A stretch of DNA of 37,161 nt from Planctomycetota bacterium (GTDB lineage: Bacteria > Planctomycetota > Phycisphaerae > Sedimentisphaerales > Anaerohalosphaeraceae), in the NCBI GenBank assembly GCA_013349435.1, contig DUZQ01000029.1, positions 1 to 37,161 of the forward strand, given 5' to 3'. The position numbers were made by a program, and so were the translations under genes. This document shows, piece by piece, positions 29,151-35,910 of this stretch. Below the pieces are notes generated by a model. That model was given only the letters and a program-made list of their open reading frames with translations. It was not told the origin of the DNA and searched no databases. Position 1 is the first letter of the stretch. Each line of letters starts with the position of its first letter.

Positions 29151-29606
29151 CTACGCAATCTCCACAACCGCACCAGCCGCCTCAAGCTGAGCCTTGGCTT
29201 GCTCGGCTTCTTCCTTGCTTACACCCTCCTTCACCGCCTTGGGGACCGCGTCAGCCACCCCTTTGGCTTCTTTCAGGCCTAAGCCCGTCAACGCACGAAC
29301 TTCCTTTATGACCTGTATCTTCTTTTCTCCGATTTCCTTCAAAATTACGTCAAAGCTGGTCTTTTCCTCCTGGGCGGCAGCCGACTCGCCTCCGGCCACA
29401 CCGGCACCGGCAACCATTACAGCACCTGTGCTTGCAGGCTCAATACCATGTTCAGCCTTCAAATAATCCACAAGCTCCTTTGCCTGCATCAGCGTCAGTT
29501 TCACAATCTTGTCGCCGAGCGTCTTAATCTCTTTACTCCATTTAGTCGCTTCACTCTTGGCCTCTTCCTTCGGCTCTTCTTTCGTTTCAACTGCTTCTTC
29601 CGCCAT
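29151..29606 (-). CDS. rplL: 50S ribosomal protein L7/L12
   Basis: This stalk protein is present in multiple copies and recruits translational GTPases. The N-terminal dimerisation region is about residues 24-56, the Ala/Gly-rich hinge about 58-80 ([13 protein letters not shown]), and the C-terminal domain 83-151 has [30 protein letters not shown] and AAGAVVEI. About 22 extra Glu/Lys/Ala-rich residues precede the usual N-terminus, giving 151 residues instead of about 120-130. AAGGAG is 8 nt before the ATG, directly after a folded spacer that may modulate its expression relative to rplJ. Confidence 0.97.
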   Translation of the reverse strand: MAEEAVETKEEPKEEAKSEATKWSKEIKTLGDKIVKLTLMQAKELVDYLKAEHGIEPASTGAVMVAGAGVAGGESAAAQEEKTSFDVILKEIGEKKIQVIKEVRALTGLGLKEAKGVADAVPKAVKEGVSKEEAEQAKAQLEAAGAVVEIA

Positions 29607-29633
29607 TCTAAAACTCCTTGTATAGCCTGTCGC

Positions 29634-29819
29634 GTCTCGTGGTAGCTGAAACTCCGCCGTCTCATTTAACCCCTTTAGGGGACAGCCACAAGACTACCAA
29701 AAAATCCAAAACTACTATTGCTGTTTGAATAACAAATGGAACATGAAACCACTTAAATAGCCGGAATAAGGCATTTTCTGCACGGCCAATCCCGTCCGGC
29801 CGTGGCATCTATGTTCCAT
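29634..29819 (-). ncRNA. Candidate structured RNA element in the rplJ-rplL spacer
   Basis: The 255-nt spacer contains two long-range pairings when read on the minus strand. Upstream, ATGGAACAT (29811-29819) pairs with ATGTTCCAT (29736-29744) and encloses an inner CACGGCC/GGCCGTG stem (29798-29804 with 29781-29787). Downstream, GTCTTGTGG (29686-29694) pairs with CCACGAGAC (29634-29642) through nine pairs including one G-U. It encloses CCCCTAAAGGGG (29670-29681) and a GAGAC/GTTTC stem, as in a branched junction. It ends about 12 nt before the rplL ribosome-binding site. I see no T-tract, so this is not a simple terminator. A regulatory or processing role is inference. Confidence 0.5.
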
Positions 29820-29837
29820 AAATAATATAAAGGTCGA

Positions 29838-29858
29838 TAAAACTAAAAACTACGAACT
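29838..29858 (-). repeat. Three in-phase heptamers after the rplJ stop
   Basis: The minus strand reads AGTTCGT, AGTTTTT, AGTTTTA shortly after the rplJ stop codon, in 7-nt register. The first unit matches that after rpoC exactly. It precedes the folded spacer elements. Confidence 0.65.
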
Positions 29859-29861
29859 GAT

Positions 29862-30392
29862 TTATGCCGCTTCCTTCTGAAGCTTCTCTACAACAGAACT
29901 GATACAGCCTGCGATAATACTGCCGCCGGACGTAATCGCACCGGCCAGGTTTGCACCGCAAGAGGCAGCCAGCATCGCGACCGTACCCTGAAGCTGTGCT
30001 CTGTTGGGCATCTTAGCCAAAGCCTTCGCTCCGTCGGCATCAATTACATCTCCGTCAACGAAGGCCCCCTTGAACCTGATCGCGCTTATCTTCTTGCCCC
30101 AGTCTGTTATTTCTTTGGCCGCATCAACGGCACTGTCACCACCGCAGACAACCGTGCAGGGCCCGGTTGAAAAAAGACTTGTCGCAGCCGCCAGGCCCAG
30201 ACTTTTCAAAGCCCTGCGCATTAAAGCGTTCTTCACCACCGTCAGCTCGATGCCCCTGGCTTTCAATGCCCCCCGCATCTCGTTATTTTCATTGCCATCC
30301 ACGCCTTTGGTTTCTATAACAAGAAAATGCCCGGTGCCGGCAAACTTCTGTTCAAGTTCCTTTTGAAGTAATTCTTTTACGTACTTGCTCAT
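29862..30392 (-). CDS. rplJ: 50S ribosomal protein L10
   Basis: L10 anchors L7/L12 dimers to 23S rRNA at the stalk base. It starts MSKYVKELLQKELEQ and has the conserved GTGHFLVIETKGVDGNE, LKARGIELTVVKNALMRRAL and an Ala/Gly-rich C-terminus ending VVEKLQKEAA, the L7/L12-binding helix. A longer in-frame reading begins inside rplA and is rejected. The ATG used has GGAAG 8 nt upstream and gives a 176-residue protein of normal size. It is 17 nt after rplA. Confidence 0.96.
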   Translation of the reverse strand: MSKYVKELLQKELEQKFAGTGHFLVIETKGVDGNENNEMRGALKARGIELTVVKNALMRRALKSLGLAAATSLFSTGPCTVVCGGDSAVDAAKEITDWGKKISAIRFKGAFVDGDVIDADGAKALAKMPNRAQLQGTVAMLAASCGANLAGAITSGGSIIAGCISSVVEKLQKEAA

Positions 30393-30409
30393 AATATGCT
30401 TCCAACCCT

Positions 30410-31090
30410 TTAAGATACGTCCACCATAACAGAAGGACTCATCGTAGCGCTGATACAAACCTTCTTGATATATGTACCTTTCGCCGCTGATGGTTTGAGC
30501 CTTTTTATGTGCGATATAAACGTCTCGATATTCTCAGCAAGCTTGTTTTCCTCAAAGCTCACCTTGCCAACGACTGCATGAACGTTGCCCCCGGAGTCAT
30601 TCCTGAACTCAACCTTACCCGCAGCAAAGTCCTTGACCGCCTGGGCAACCTCCATTGTAACCGTCCCGTTCTTGGGGGACGGCATCTTGCCCTGCGGACC
30701 AAGCACTCTGCCCAATTTGCCTACCTTGCCCATTACCTTGGGCGATGCTATTGCAACATCAAAGTCCATCCAGCCGCCCTGTATCTTCTCAACCAGCTCT
30801 TCACAACCAGCCTCAACAGCGCCCGCCTGCCTGGCCCCTTCGACATCCGAATCCTCACAAAACGCAATCACCTTCCGACTCTTGCCTATCCCATGCGGAA
30901 GACTCAGCGCACCGCGAATCGTCTGGTCGGCCTGCTTCGGGTCAATCCCGAGCTGCATTACACACTCTACGCTCTGGTCAAATTTGGTCGAGCCGAACGT
31001 CCTGACCTTCTTCACCGCATCTGCAAGACCCATTTTTTCACCGCTTGCTTTTTCAAGATCGCTCTTATATCTTCTACTTCTAAATCTCAT
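30410..31090 (-). CDS. rplA: 50S ribosomal protein L1
   Basis: L1 forms the mobile stalk that moves E-site tRNA and in many bacteria represses its own mRNA. The conserved [10 protein letters not shown] start, [23 protein letters not shown] (in part: [16 protein letters not shown]), [22 protein letters not shown] and [18 protein letters not shown] are present. A TTG 30 codons upstream extends the frame but lacks homology to L1. The ATG at 31090, with GAGAG just upstream, gives the typical 226 residues. Confidence 0.95.
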   Translation of the reverse strand: MRFRSRRYKSDLEKASGEKMGLADAVKKVRTFGSTKFDQSVECVMQLGIDPKQADQTIRGALSLPHGIGKSRKVIAFCEDSDVEGARQAGAVEAGCEELVEKIQGGWMDFDVAIASPKVMGKVGKLGRVLGPQGKMPSPKNGTVTMEVAQAVKDFAAGKVEFRNDSGGNVHAVVGKVSFEENKLAENIETFISHIKRLKPSAAKGTYIKKVCISATMSPSVMVDVS

Positions 31091-31223
31091 AGCATCTCTC
31101 GCGAATATACACTCCGGTTCACCACCATAATATTTCGTTGCCCATACCTGTTCACTTCCACCGCTGAAACCGGGTACCAACCCAACTACAATCTCTTATC
31201 TCCGTTGAGCAGCATCAATATCA

Positions 31224-31239
31224 ACCGGCTTGCGCCGGC
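31224..31239 (-). promoter_or_regulatory. GNRA-capped hairpin in the rplK-rplA spacer
   Basis: Shortly after the rplK stop, the minus strand reads GCCGGC-GCAA-GCCGGT, a 6-bp stem (one G-U) with a GCAA tetraloop. The 167-nt spacer also contains CCGGTT and AACCGG blocks further down that could pair. L1 feedback sites lie near here in several bacteria, but I cannot show the L1 recognition motif. Confidence 0.4.
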
Positions 31240-31257
31240 AGGCTTCTGTCTTCTGTA

Positions 31258-31683
31258 CTACTCTGCCAACTCTATGCCCATGCTCCGGGCCGTACCTTCT
31301 ATAATTTTATCAGCCTGCTCGAGGCTGTATGCGTTCAAATCCTTGAATTTCGTCTCAGATATCCTGCGAATCTGCGCCTTTGTAACCTTACCAACCTTCT
31401 CCTTGTTGGGAACGCCGCTTCCCTTGGCAATCTGGGCTTCCTGCTTCAGCAATACCGACGCGGGAGGACTCTTAACTATAAAATCAAAACTCTTGTCGCC
31501 ATAAACCGATATCTCAACCGGAACCGTTACACCATTCATATCCTTTGTCCGCTCATTGAACTGCGAGACAAACTGGCCGATGTTGACGCCGTGCTGACCC
31601 AATGCAGGGCCGATAGGAGGAGCCGGCGTCGCCTTACCACCCGGTGCCTGCAACTTTATCTTCGTTACAACTTGTTTCGCCAT
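31258..31683 (-). CDS. rplK: 50S ribosomal protein L11
   Basis: L11 forms the GTPase-associated centre and senses uncharged tRNA for RelA. The start [23 protein letters not shown] includes the proline pair where thiostrepton-resistance changes occur (residues 22-23), followed by [16 protein letters not shown]. The C-terminal rRNA-binding domain ends [12 protein letters not shown]. Length is 141 residues, exactly typical. It follows nusG. Confidence 0.98.
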   Translation of the reverse strand: MAKQVVTKIKLQAPGGKATPAPPIGPALGQHGVNIGQFVSQFNERTKDMNGVTVPVEISVYGDKSFDFIVKSPPASVLLKQEAQIAKGSGVPNKEKVGKVTKAQIRRISETKFKDLNAYSLEQADKIIEGTARSMGIELAE

Positions 31684-31713
31684 TAACTACCGTCCATATT
31701 CAAGCAAAATAAC

Positions 31714-31748
31714 ACTAATTAACCACTATTCACCAGCCACCAATCACC
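31714..31748 (-). repeat. Heptameric GGTGNNT tract after the nusG stop
   Basis: Three bases after the nusG stop codon the minus strand runs GGTGATT, GGTGGCT, GGTGAAT, AGTGGTT, AATTAGT in 7-nt register. The consensus differs from the AGTT type after rplN and rpoC, but the period and the location directly after a stop are the same. Confidence 0.65.
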
Positions 31749-31750
31749 AC

Positions 31751-32296
31751 TCAAACCTTCTCTATCTGCCAGTACTCTATATCCAAAGGGGTACTTCGGC
31801 CGAATATCGTTACTATAACCCGGACAACACCCCGCTCGCTGTCAATCGAATCAACCGTGCCCTCAAAGTTTTCAAACGCACCGTCACGAATCTTAATAAC
31901 ATCACCCTTCTCAAACTCAACCTTGATACTCGGTGTGTCCTCGGGCTTTTCCGCCTCCTTCAGCATCTTTGCCACATCCGTGTCGCGCATCGGTGTCGGA
32001 ATACCGTCCGTTCCGATAAAGTCCCCGGCGCCCAATGTCTCCTTGATTACAAACCATGCGTTATCCGGTATCCGACCGTCCTCTTGAGGCTCCATCTCCA
32101 TGAAAACATAACCCGGATAAAGTTTGCGCTTATGCACATGCTGCTTTCCGGCGCGAATACGCTTAACCTGCTCGACCGGAACCATTATCCTGCCAACGCT
32201 TTCTATACCGTCCACCTCCATCTTATGGCTCAGAGCATCCCGAACCTGCTCTTCCTTGTTCGAGGCGACTCGTAATACATACCATTGCATCGTCAC
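31751..32296 (-). CDS. nusG: Transcription termination/antitermination factor NusG
   Basis: NusG binds the RNA polymerase clamp and links it to Rho or the ribosome. The N-terminal NGN domain begins QWYVLRVASNKEEQVRDAL and has YPGYVFMEM. The KOW motif is GDVIKIRDGAFENFEGTV, and the chain ends DIEYWQIEKV. I choose a GTG start because GGAGGT lies exactly 6 nt before it, giving 181 residues. An ATG five codons upstream contains that Shine-Dalgarno, and an ATG two codons downstream is also possible. It follows secE. Confidence 0.93.
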   Translation of the reverse strand: MTMQWYVLRVASNKEEQVRDALSHKMEVDGIESVGRIMVPVEQVKRIRAGKQHVHKRKLYPGYVFMEMEPQEDGRIPDNAWFVIKETLGAGDFIGTDGIPTPMRDTDVAKMLKEAEKPEDTPSIKVEFEKGDVIKIRDGAFENFEGTVDSIDSERGVVRVIVTIFGRSTPLDIEYWQIEKV

Positions 32297-32324
32297 TTCA
32301 TTACCTCCCATGAGCCGCCACCAA

Positions 32325-32711
32325 TCAAATACCTATCAAATACATAAAAAGAGACTTGAATGTCATGTCAGCCGCAAAGAGCATAACCGCCATAATCGCA
32401 ACAACGCAAATGACTATCAGGGTAGATATCGCAATCTCACGCCTGCTTGACCAGCTCACCTTTTTAATCTCACCCTCTGCTGATATCATAAAGTCAGCCG
32501 CACCGGGTTTGTTCATCAGCCAGAATATCAGCAACCCGGCCCCGATACATAAACCCACCGGGACAAGCGTCTTTATCCACAGATTCGTTATTACCGCCAG
32601 CTTAAGCCACAGCACATAACACCCTCCCGCCGCAATGCCAAACGCTACCAGACCGCTCCAAAGCCGCGTATAATAACCCTGCCCCGGCTTGTATATCTTA
32701 AACAACGCCAT
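32325..32711 (-). CDS. secE: Preprotein translocase subunit SecE, three-helix form
   Basis: SecE clamps SecY. The essential region is residues 81-116, with EGEIKKVSWSSRREI followed by the conserved helix STLIVICVVAIMAVMLF. Two further hydrophobic segments precede it (about 18-40 and 45-67), so three membrane spans are predicted, as in E. coli. Most bacteria have a single-span SecE of about 60-90 residues. The ATG is chosen; an in-frame GTG 12 nt upstream is possible. Length is 128 residues. The gene lies between tRNA-Trp and nusG. Confidence 0.93.
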   Translation of the reverse strand: MALFKIYKPGQGYYTRLWSGLVAFGIAAGGCYVLWLKLAVITNLWIKTLVPVGLCIGAGLLIFWLMNKPGAADFMISAEGEIKKVSWSSRREIAISTLIVICVVAIMAVMLFAADMTFKSLFMYLIGI

Positions 32712-32776
32712 AAAACCGACCACACCTGAACAATTTTCGTTTCCGCCGTCAATTTCCGTAAAAAAACAACCGCTTA

Positions 32777-32849
32777 CAGGCCAGGAGGGAATCGAACCCC
32801 CAACCTACGGTTTTGGAGACCGTCGCTCTGCCAATTGAGCTACTGGCCT
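32777..32849 (-). tRNA. tRNA-Trp (anticodon CCA)
   Basis: It folds into a full cloverleaf: acceptor AGGCCAG/CTGGCCT, anticodon arm ACGGT-CTCCAAA-ACCGT with anticodon CCA, T-arm GGGGG-TTCGATT-CCCTC, and discriminator G73 as expected for Trp. CCA is not encoded. It lies between rpmG and secE, the place where trpT is found in several phyla. Confidence 0.97.
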
Positions 32850-32856
32850 AAACTCA

Positions 32857-33024
32857 TTACTTGCGCCTTATCTTGTGAACCGTACGCTTACGCTGGCTCG
32901 GACAAAACTTCTTCAATTCCAGCTTCGGCGTCCCTCCCTGAACATTTATCTGGGTCCGGTAGTTGCGCCGGCTGCATTCCTTGCATTCAAACCACACATA
33001 TTCCCGCTTCTTGGACTTAGCCAT
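32857..33024 (-). CDS. rpmG: 50S ribosomal protein L33
   Basis: This 55-residue zinc-ribbon protein reads MAKSKKREYVWFECKECSRRN, then YRTQINVQG and LELKKFCPSQRKRTVHK. Cys14, Cys17 and Cys41 are present, but the position of a fourth cysteine is Gln. Such three-cysteine L33 forms are known elsewhere. A longer reading with 18 extra residues is rejected because the chosen ATG has GAGAG about 8 nt upstream and matches family length. It lies between tuf and tRNA-Trp. Confidence 0.95.
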   Translation of the reverse strand: MAKSKKREYVWFECKECSRRNYRTQINVQGGTPKLELKKFCPSQRKRTVHKIRRK

Positions 33025-33117
33025 AACAAATCTCTCACAATACAACCGCCGGGCCGCAACACCCACCTCCAACACCATACCACGTGCATAAAGAGGGCTG
33101 ATAAAACTACCGCAAAC

Positions 33118-33144
33118 AAACGGTTCTTAGAGAAAATACCGTTT
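33118..33144 (-). promoter_or_regulatory. Hairpin overlapping the tuf stop codon
   Basis: A perfect 7-bp stem AAACGGT/ACCGTTT with a 13-nt loop includes the last base pairs of tuf and is followed by GTTTGCGG on the minus strand. The T-tract is too poor for a confident terminator. It could be a partial attenuator or an RNA-processing site that lets tuf be more abundant than downstream genes. Confidence 0.35.
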
Positions 33145-34357
33145 ATTCAATAATCTTGGTTACAACACCGGCACCGACCGTCCGTCCGCCTTCACGAATA
33201 GCAAAACGCAGGCCTTCTTCCATCGCTATCTTTGATATAATCTCAACAACCATCCCGATGTTGTCCCCCGGCATGCACATCTCCACGGGTTTGCCTTCCC
33301 GGCTCTGTATCTCATTAACGCAACCTGTAACATCAGTCGTACGGAAGAAAAACTGCGGTCTGTAGCCTGCAAAGAACGGTGTGTGCCGGCCCCCTTCTTC
33401 CTTGGTCAAGACGTAAACCTCCGCGTTGAACTTGGTGTGGGGCGTAATCGTACCGGGCTGGGCCACAACCTGACCACGTTCAAGATCCTTCTTCTCCACA
33501 CCTCTGAGAAGAACACCAACATTATCACCGGCCTGACCCTCGTTCAGCGTCTTGTTAAACATCTCAACGCCCGTAACAGTCGTCTTGCGAACCTCATCGC
33601 TCAGACCCACTATCTCCACTGCATCGCCGACCACCACCTTGCCGCGCTCAATACGACCCGTTCCGACGGTGCCGCGACCCTTAATGCTGAATACGTCTTC
33701 CACCGGCATAAGGAAAGGCTTGTCAACATCTCGCTCCGGCACGGGAATGTAACTATCAACCGCTTCCATCAGCTCGTCCACACACTTGCATGCCTCGTCG
33801 TCCTTGCCCTCGGAATTCATCGCTGCAAGAGCCGAACCTTGGATTATCGGAATCTCGTCGCCTGGAAATTCATACTTGTCAAGAAGTTCCCGCAATTCCA
33901 TTTCGACAAGCTCCAACAGTTCCGGGTCGTCAACCTGGTCAACCTTGTTCAGGAAAACGATGATCTTCGGCACATTCACCTGACGGGCCAACAGAATATG
34001 CTCGCGTGTCTGCGGCATCGGACCGTCACTGGCCGCCACCACCAATATGGCGCCGTCCATCTGAGCCGCCCCCGTAATCATGTTCTTGACATAGTCAGCG
34101 TGACCAGGACAGTCAACGTGGGCATAATGTCGATTCTGCGTTTCGTACTCGACATGGGCCGTGTTAATGGTAATGCCGCGTTCCTTTTCTTCGGGCGCGT
34201 TGTCTATGTCGTCAAACTCTTTTATGTTGCCGCCGCCGGCCTTATACGCCAGACGCATAGTTATCGCCGCCGTCAACGTCGTCTTGCCGTGGTCAATATG
34301 ACCGATTGTTCCGATGTTTATGTGTGGTTTTGTCCGCTCAAATACCGCTTTAGCCAT
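33143..34357 (-). CDS. tuf: Elongation factor Tu
   Basis: EF-Tu carries aminoacyl-tRNA to the ribosome. The GTPase motifs are GHIDHGKT (19-26), DCPGHADY (82-89, with catalytic His86) and NKVD (137-140). Domain II contains [13 protein letters not shown], and domain III ends [15 protein letters not shown]. It has 404 residues against about 394 in E. coli, with a small insertion around residues 185-193 ([14 protein letters not shown]). It heads the rpmG-secE-nusG-rplKAJL-rpoBC run after tRNA-Thr, like E. coli tufB. GGGAGGT lies about 9 nt before the ATG. Confidence 0.99.
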   Translation of the reverse strand: MAKAVFERTKPHINIGTIGHIDHGKTTLTAAITMRLAYKAGGGNIKEFDDIDNAPEEKERGITINTAHVEYETQNRHYAHVDCPGHADYVKNMITGAAQMDGAILVVAASDGPMPQTREHILLARQVNVPKIIVFLNKVDQVDDPELLELVEMELRELLDKYEFPGDEIPIIQGSALAAMNSEGKDDEACKCVDELMEAVDSYIPVPERDVDKPFLMPVEDVFSIKGRGTVGTGRIERGKVVVGDAVEIVGLSDEVRKTTVTGVEMFNKTLNEGQAGDNVGVLLRGVEKKDLERGQVVAQPGTITPHTKFNAEVYVLTKEEGGRHTPFFAGYRPQFFFRTTDVTGCVNEIQSREGKPVEMCMPGDNIGMVVEIISKIAMEEGLRFAIREGGRTVGAGVVTKIIE

Positions 34358-34504
34358 TTGTCAATAACCTCCCTTAGCATTATTGCTATTACTGTTCTGC
34401 CGCTTTAACCGCCAATTACCAAATTTGGCACCAAAACCTGATTTATCTTTAAGATTAAGCCGCCCGGCCCATACCGACCAGCCCTAAACCTACAAACGTC
34501 ATTT

Positions 34505-34577
<73 letters not shown>

Positions 34578-34707
34578 AGTTACCAACAACAAAACACTCC
34601 ACCTTCACATCCGCCAGCAGCCAAATACGCCCCGCCGGACGTCAACAAAAGCCGAATCCACCAAGAAATTATAGGGATTCCCCATATTTACTGCCTTTAA
34701 CATCGGA

Positions 34708-34737
34708 AGTATACACCCCCCGACAGGATGGTGTAAA
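34708..34737 (-). promoter_or_regulatory. Strong promoter candidate for tRNA-Thr and tuf
   Basis: The minus strand has TTTACA (34732-34737), an 18-bp spacer and TATACT (34708-34713), each element five of six to consensus. Immediately upstream are long A/T tracts (34738-34775) that could be an UP element, consistent with the conserved alpha C-terminal domain residues in this genome. Transcription would start about 125 nt before the tRNA. A second TATAAT lies near 34668-34673 without a good -35. Confidence 0.7.
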
Positions 34738-34738
34738 C
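34709..34738. promoter_or_regulatory. Inverted repeat overlying both promoter elements (candidate operator)
   Basis: GTATACACC (34709-34717) and GGTGTAAAC (34730-34738) are inverted copies with one mismatch and a 12-bp spacer. The arms coincide with the -10 and -35 hexamers, so a dimeric regulator bound here would block RNA polymerase. The overlap could partly be chance because both hexamers constrain the sequence. Confidence 0.45.
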
Positions 34739-34762
34739 ATAAAAATTGAAAAAAAATCAAAA

Positions 34763-34798
34763 AAATTTAAAAATTTCCTGAAATCCCTCTATTCAGGA
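34763..34798 (-). terminator. Intrinsic terminator downstream of the methyltransferase gene
   Basis: TCCTGAA and TTCAGGA form a perfect 7-bp stem with a 9-nt loop, followed on the minus strand by AATTTTTAAATTTTTTT. This insulates the ribosomal unit from the upstream genes. Its T-tract doubles as the A/T-rich region in front of the tRNA-Thr/tuf promoter. Confidence 0.75.
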
Positions 34799-34875
34799 CT
34801 TTTCCCCTCCAAAATCAATAAATTATAAGACAACTACTACATATTCCAAAATCCCCCTCGCACCCTCTATTCCCA

Positions 34876-35736
34876 TCAACTTATATCAATTTTATAGTTC
34901 TCTTTCCGATCTTTGGAGTTGTCTATGATACAGATTCCAACATAGGACAAATCAACACATACTTTTACGCTCTCGTATGCTTTTATGGTACTCCACGCTC
35001 TTTTCATCCCATCGGACCAGGATATATCGTCAAAAATCAGAACGGCTCTATCTGAAAGAAAAGGAAGGATTTGCCTGAAGTAGCCTATGGTTGGTTCTTC
35101 CTGGTGATGACCATCCACAAAAGCATAGTCTATAGGTGCGTTTTTTTCCAACACGTCTTTCAAGGTATTCTGGAATAAGCCAACAACTACTTCAATATTA
35201 TCAAAGCCCAATTTCTTAAAATAACCCTCCGCCAATCTTGCCAAAGACTCTGCACCTTCCAAAGAAACCAACCTCCCTGAATGGTTCAGCTTCAGGGCTG
35301 CTGCCTGGTAAGACGCCGATATACCTAAACACGTCCCAAGTTCCAGACATACCGAAGGCTTGAACTCCCTGATAAGTTTTAGCAAAAGAAACGACCATTT
35401 GTATGGCTTGCTGGCGGTACGACAAACTTCTCCGATCGTTTCGATTTTTACTTTGCCTTCGCTCGTTTTGGGCTCAACGCAACTTTCATCCGATGACAAT
35501 GCACCATAATCCATCAAGGTTACTTTTTCCGAAGATGAATTCAGTTCATTCCTAAGTGACTCTATTTTTTCTATCCATACCTTTTCCTCTGACGTAGGTC
35601 GGTTATGTAATGTACCTCTAAGAACCTTTGCGAGTGATTTCGAGGCCGCATCAGGCTGTCGCGACAATCGAGATATTTCTCTTAGTGCACAAATTCTGCG
35701 AGGAACTTTATACAATTTCCTTATAAGCCTAAACAA
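34876..35736 (-). CDS. Class I SAM-dependent methyltransferase (Methyltransf_24-like)
   Basis: The C-terminal half (about residues 110-275) is a Rossmann methyltransferase. It has SAM-binding motif LELGTCLGISASY (131-143), the acidic strand end LVSLEGAE, YAFVDGHHQEEPT (204-215) and the metal- or substrate-side IFDDISWSDGMKRAW (234-248). This pattern resembles O-methyltransferase-type enzymes that modify small molecules or surface sugars, but the substrate is not evident. The first 100 residues are basic and unassigned. Translation likely starts at TTG, 8 nt after AAGGG; the next Met is far too late. It has its own promoter and terminator, so it is independent of the ribosomal run. Total is 286 residues. 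Confidence 0.8.
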   Translation of the reverse strand: MFRLIRKLYKVPRRICALREISRLSRQPDAASKSLAKVLRGTLHNRPTSEEKVWIEKIESLRNELNSSSEKVTLMDYGALSSDESCVEPKTSEGKVKIETIGEVCRTASKPYKWSFLLLKLIREFKPSVCLELGTCLGISASYQAAALKLNHSGRLVSLEGAESLARLAEGYFKKLGFDNIEVVVGLFQNTLKDVLEKNAPIDYAFVDGHHQEEPTIGYFRQILPFLSDRAVLIFDDISWSDGMKRAWSTIKAYESVKVCVDLSYVGICIIDNSKDRKENYKIDIS

Positions 35737-35784
35737 CCAAGAACCCTTTCAGAATTTAAAATACAACCGGAAGTAACGCCGTAG

Positions 35785-35813
35785 AAAATAGGCCCCCACA
35801 AGAGTATTGTCAA
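35785..35813 (-). promoter_or_regulatory. Promoter of the methyltransferase gene
   Basis: A perfect TTGACA -35 (35808-35813), a 17-bp spacer and a TATTTT -10 (35785-35790) lie on the minus strand about 50 nt before the TTG start. The rest of the 35737-35910 spacer is A/T-rich with no clear terminator for the upstream gene. Confidence 0.75.
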
Positions 35814-35910
35814 GCATTTTAGCAAAAGCTTTGACACAAAAGCTTAAACGAAGTTTTGAACAAAAAAGCATCGCTAACAAAACAAACAACTTTCACTAAT
35901 ACATTGGCGT

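Noticed and set aside
31091-31180. 30-codon TTG-initiated N-terminal extension of rplA
   Set aside because: It does not resemble L1, while the ATG at 31090 matches family length and has its own ribosome site.
30509-31504. 331-residue plus-strand reading frame opposite rplA/rplK
   Set aside because: It spans two real minus-strand genes and their spacer, with no coherent domain.
33383-34408. 341-residue plus-strand reading frame opposite tuf
   Set aside because: It is antisense to a strongly conserved gene, with no family similarity or ribosome-binding site.
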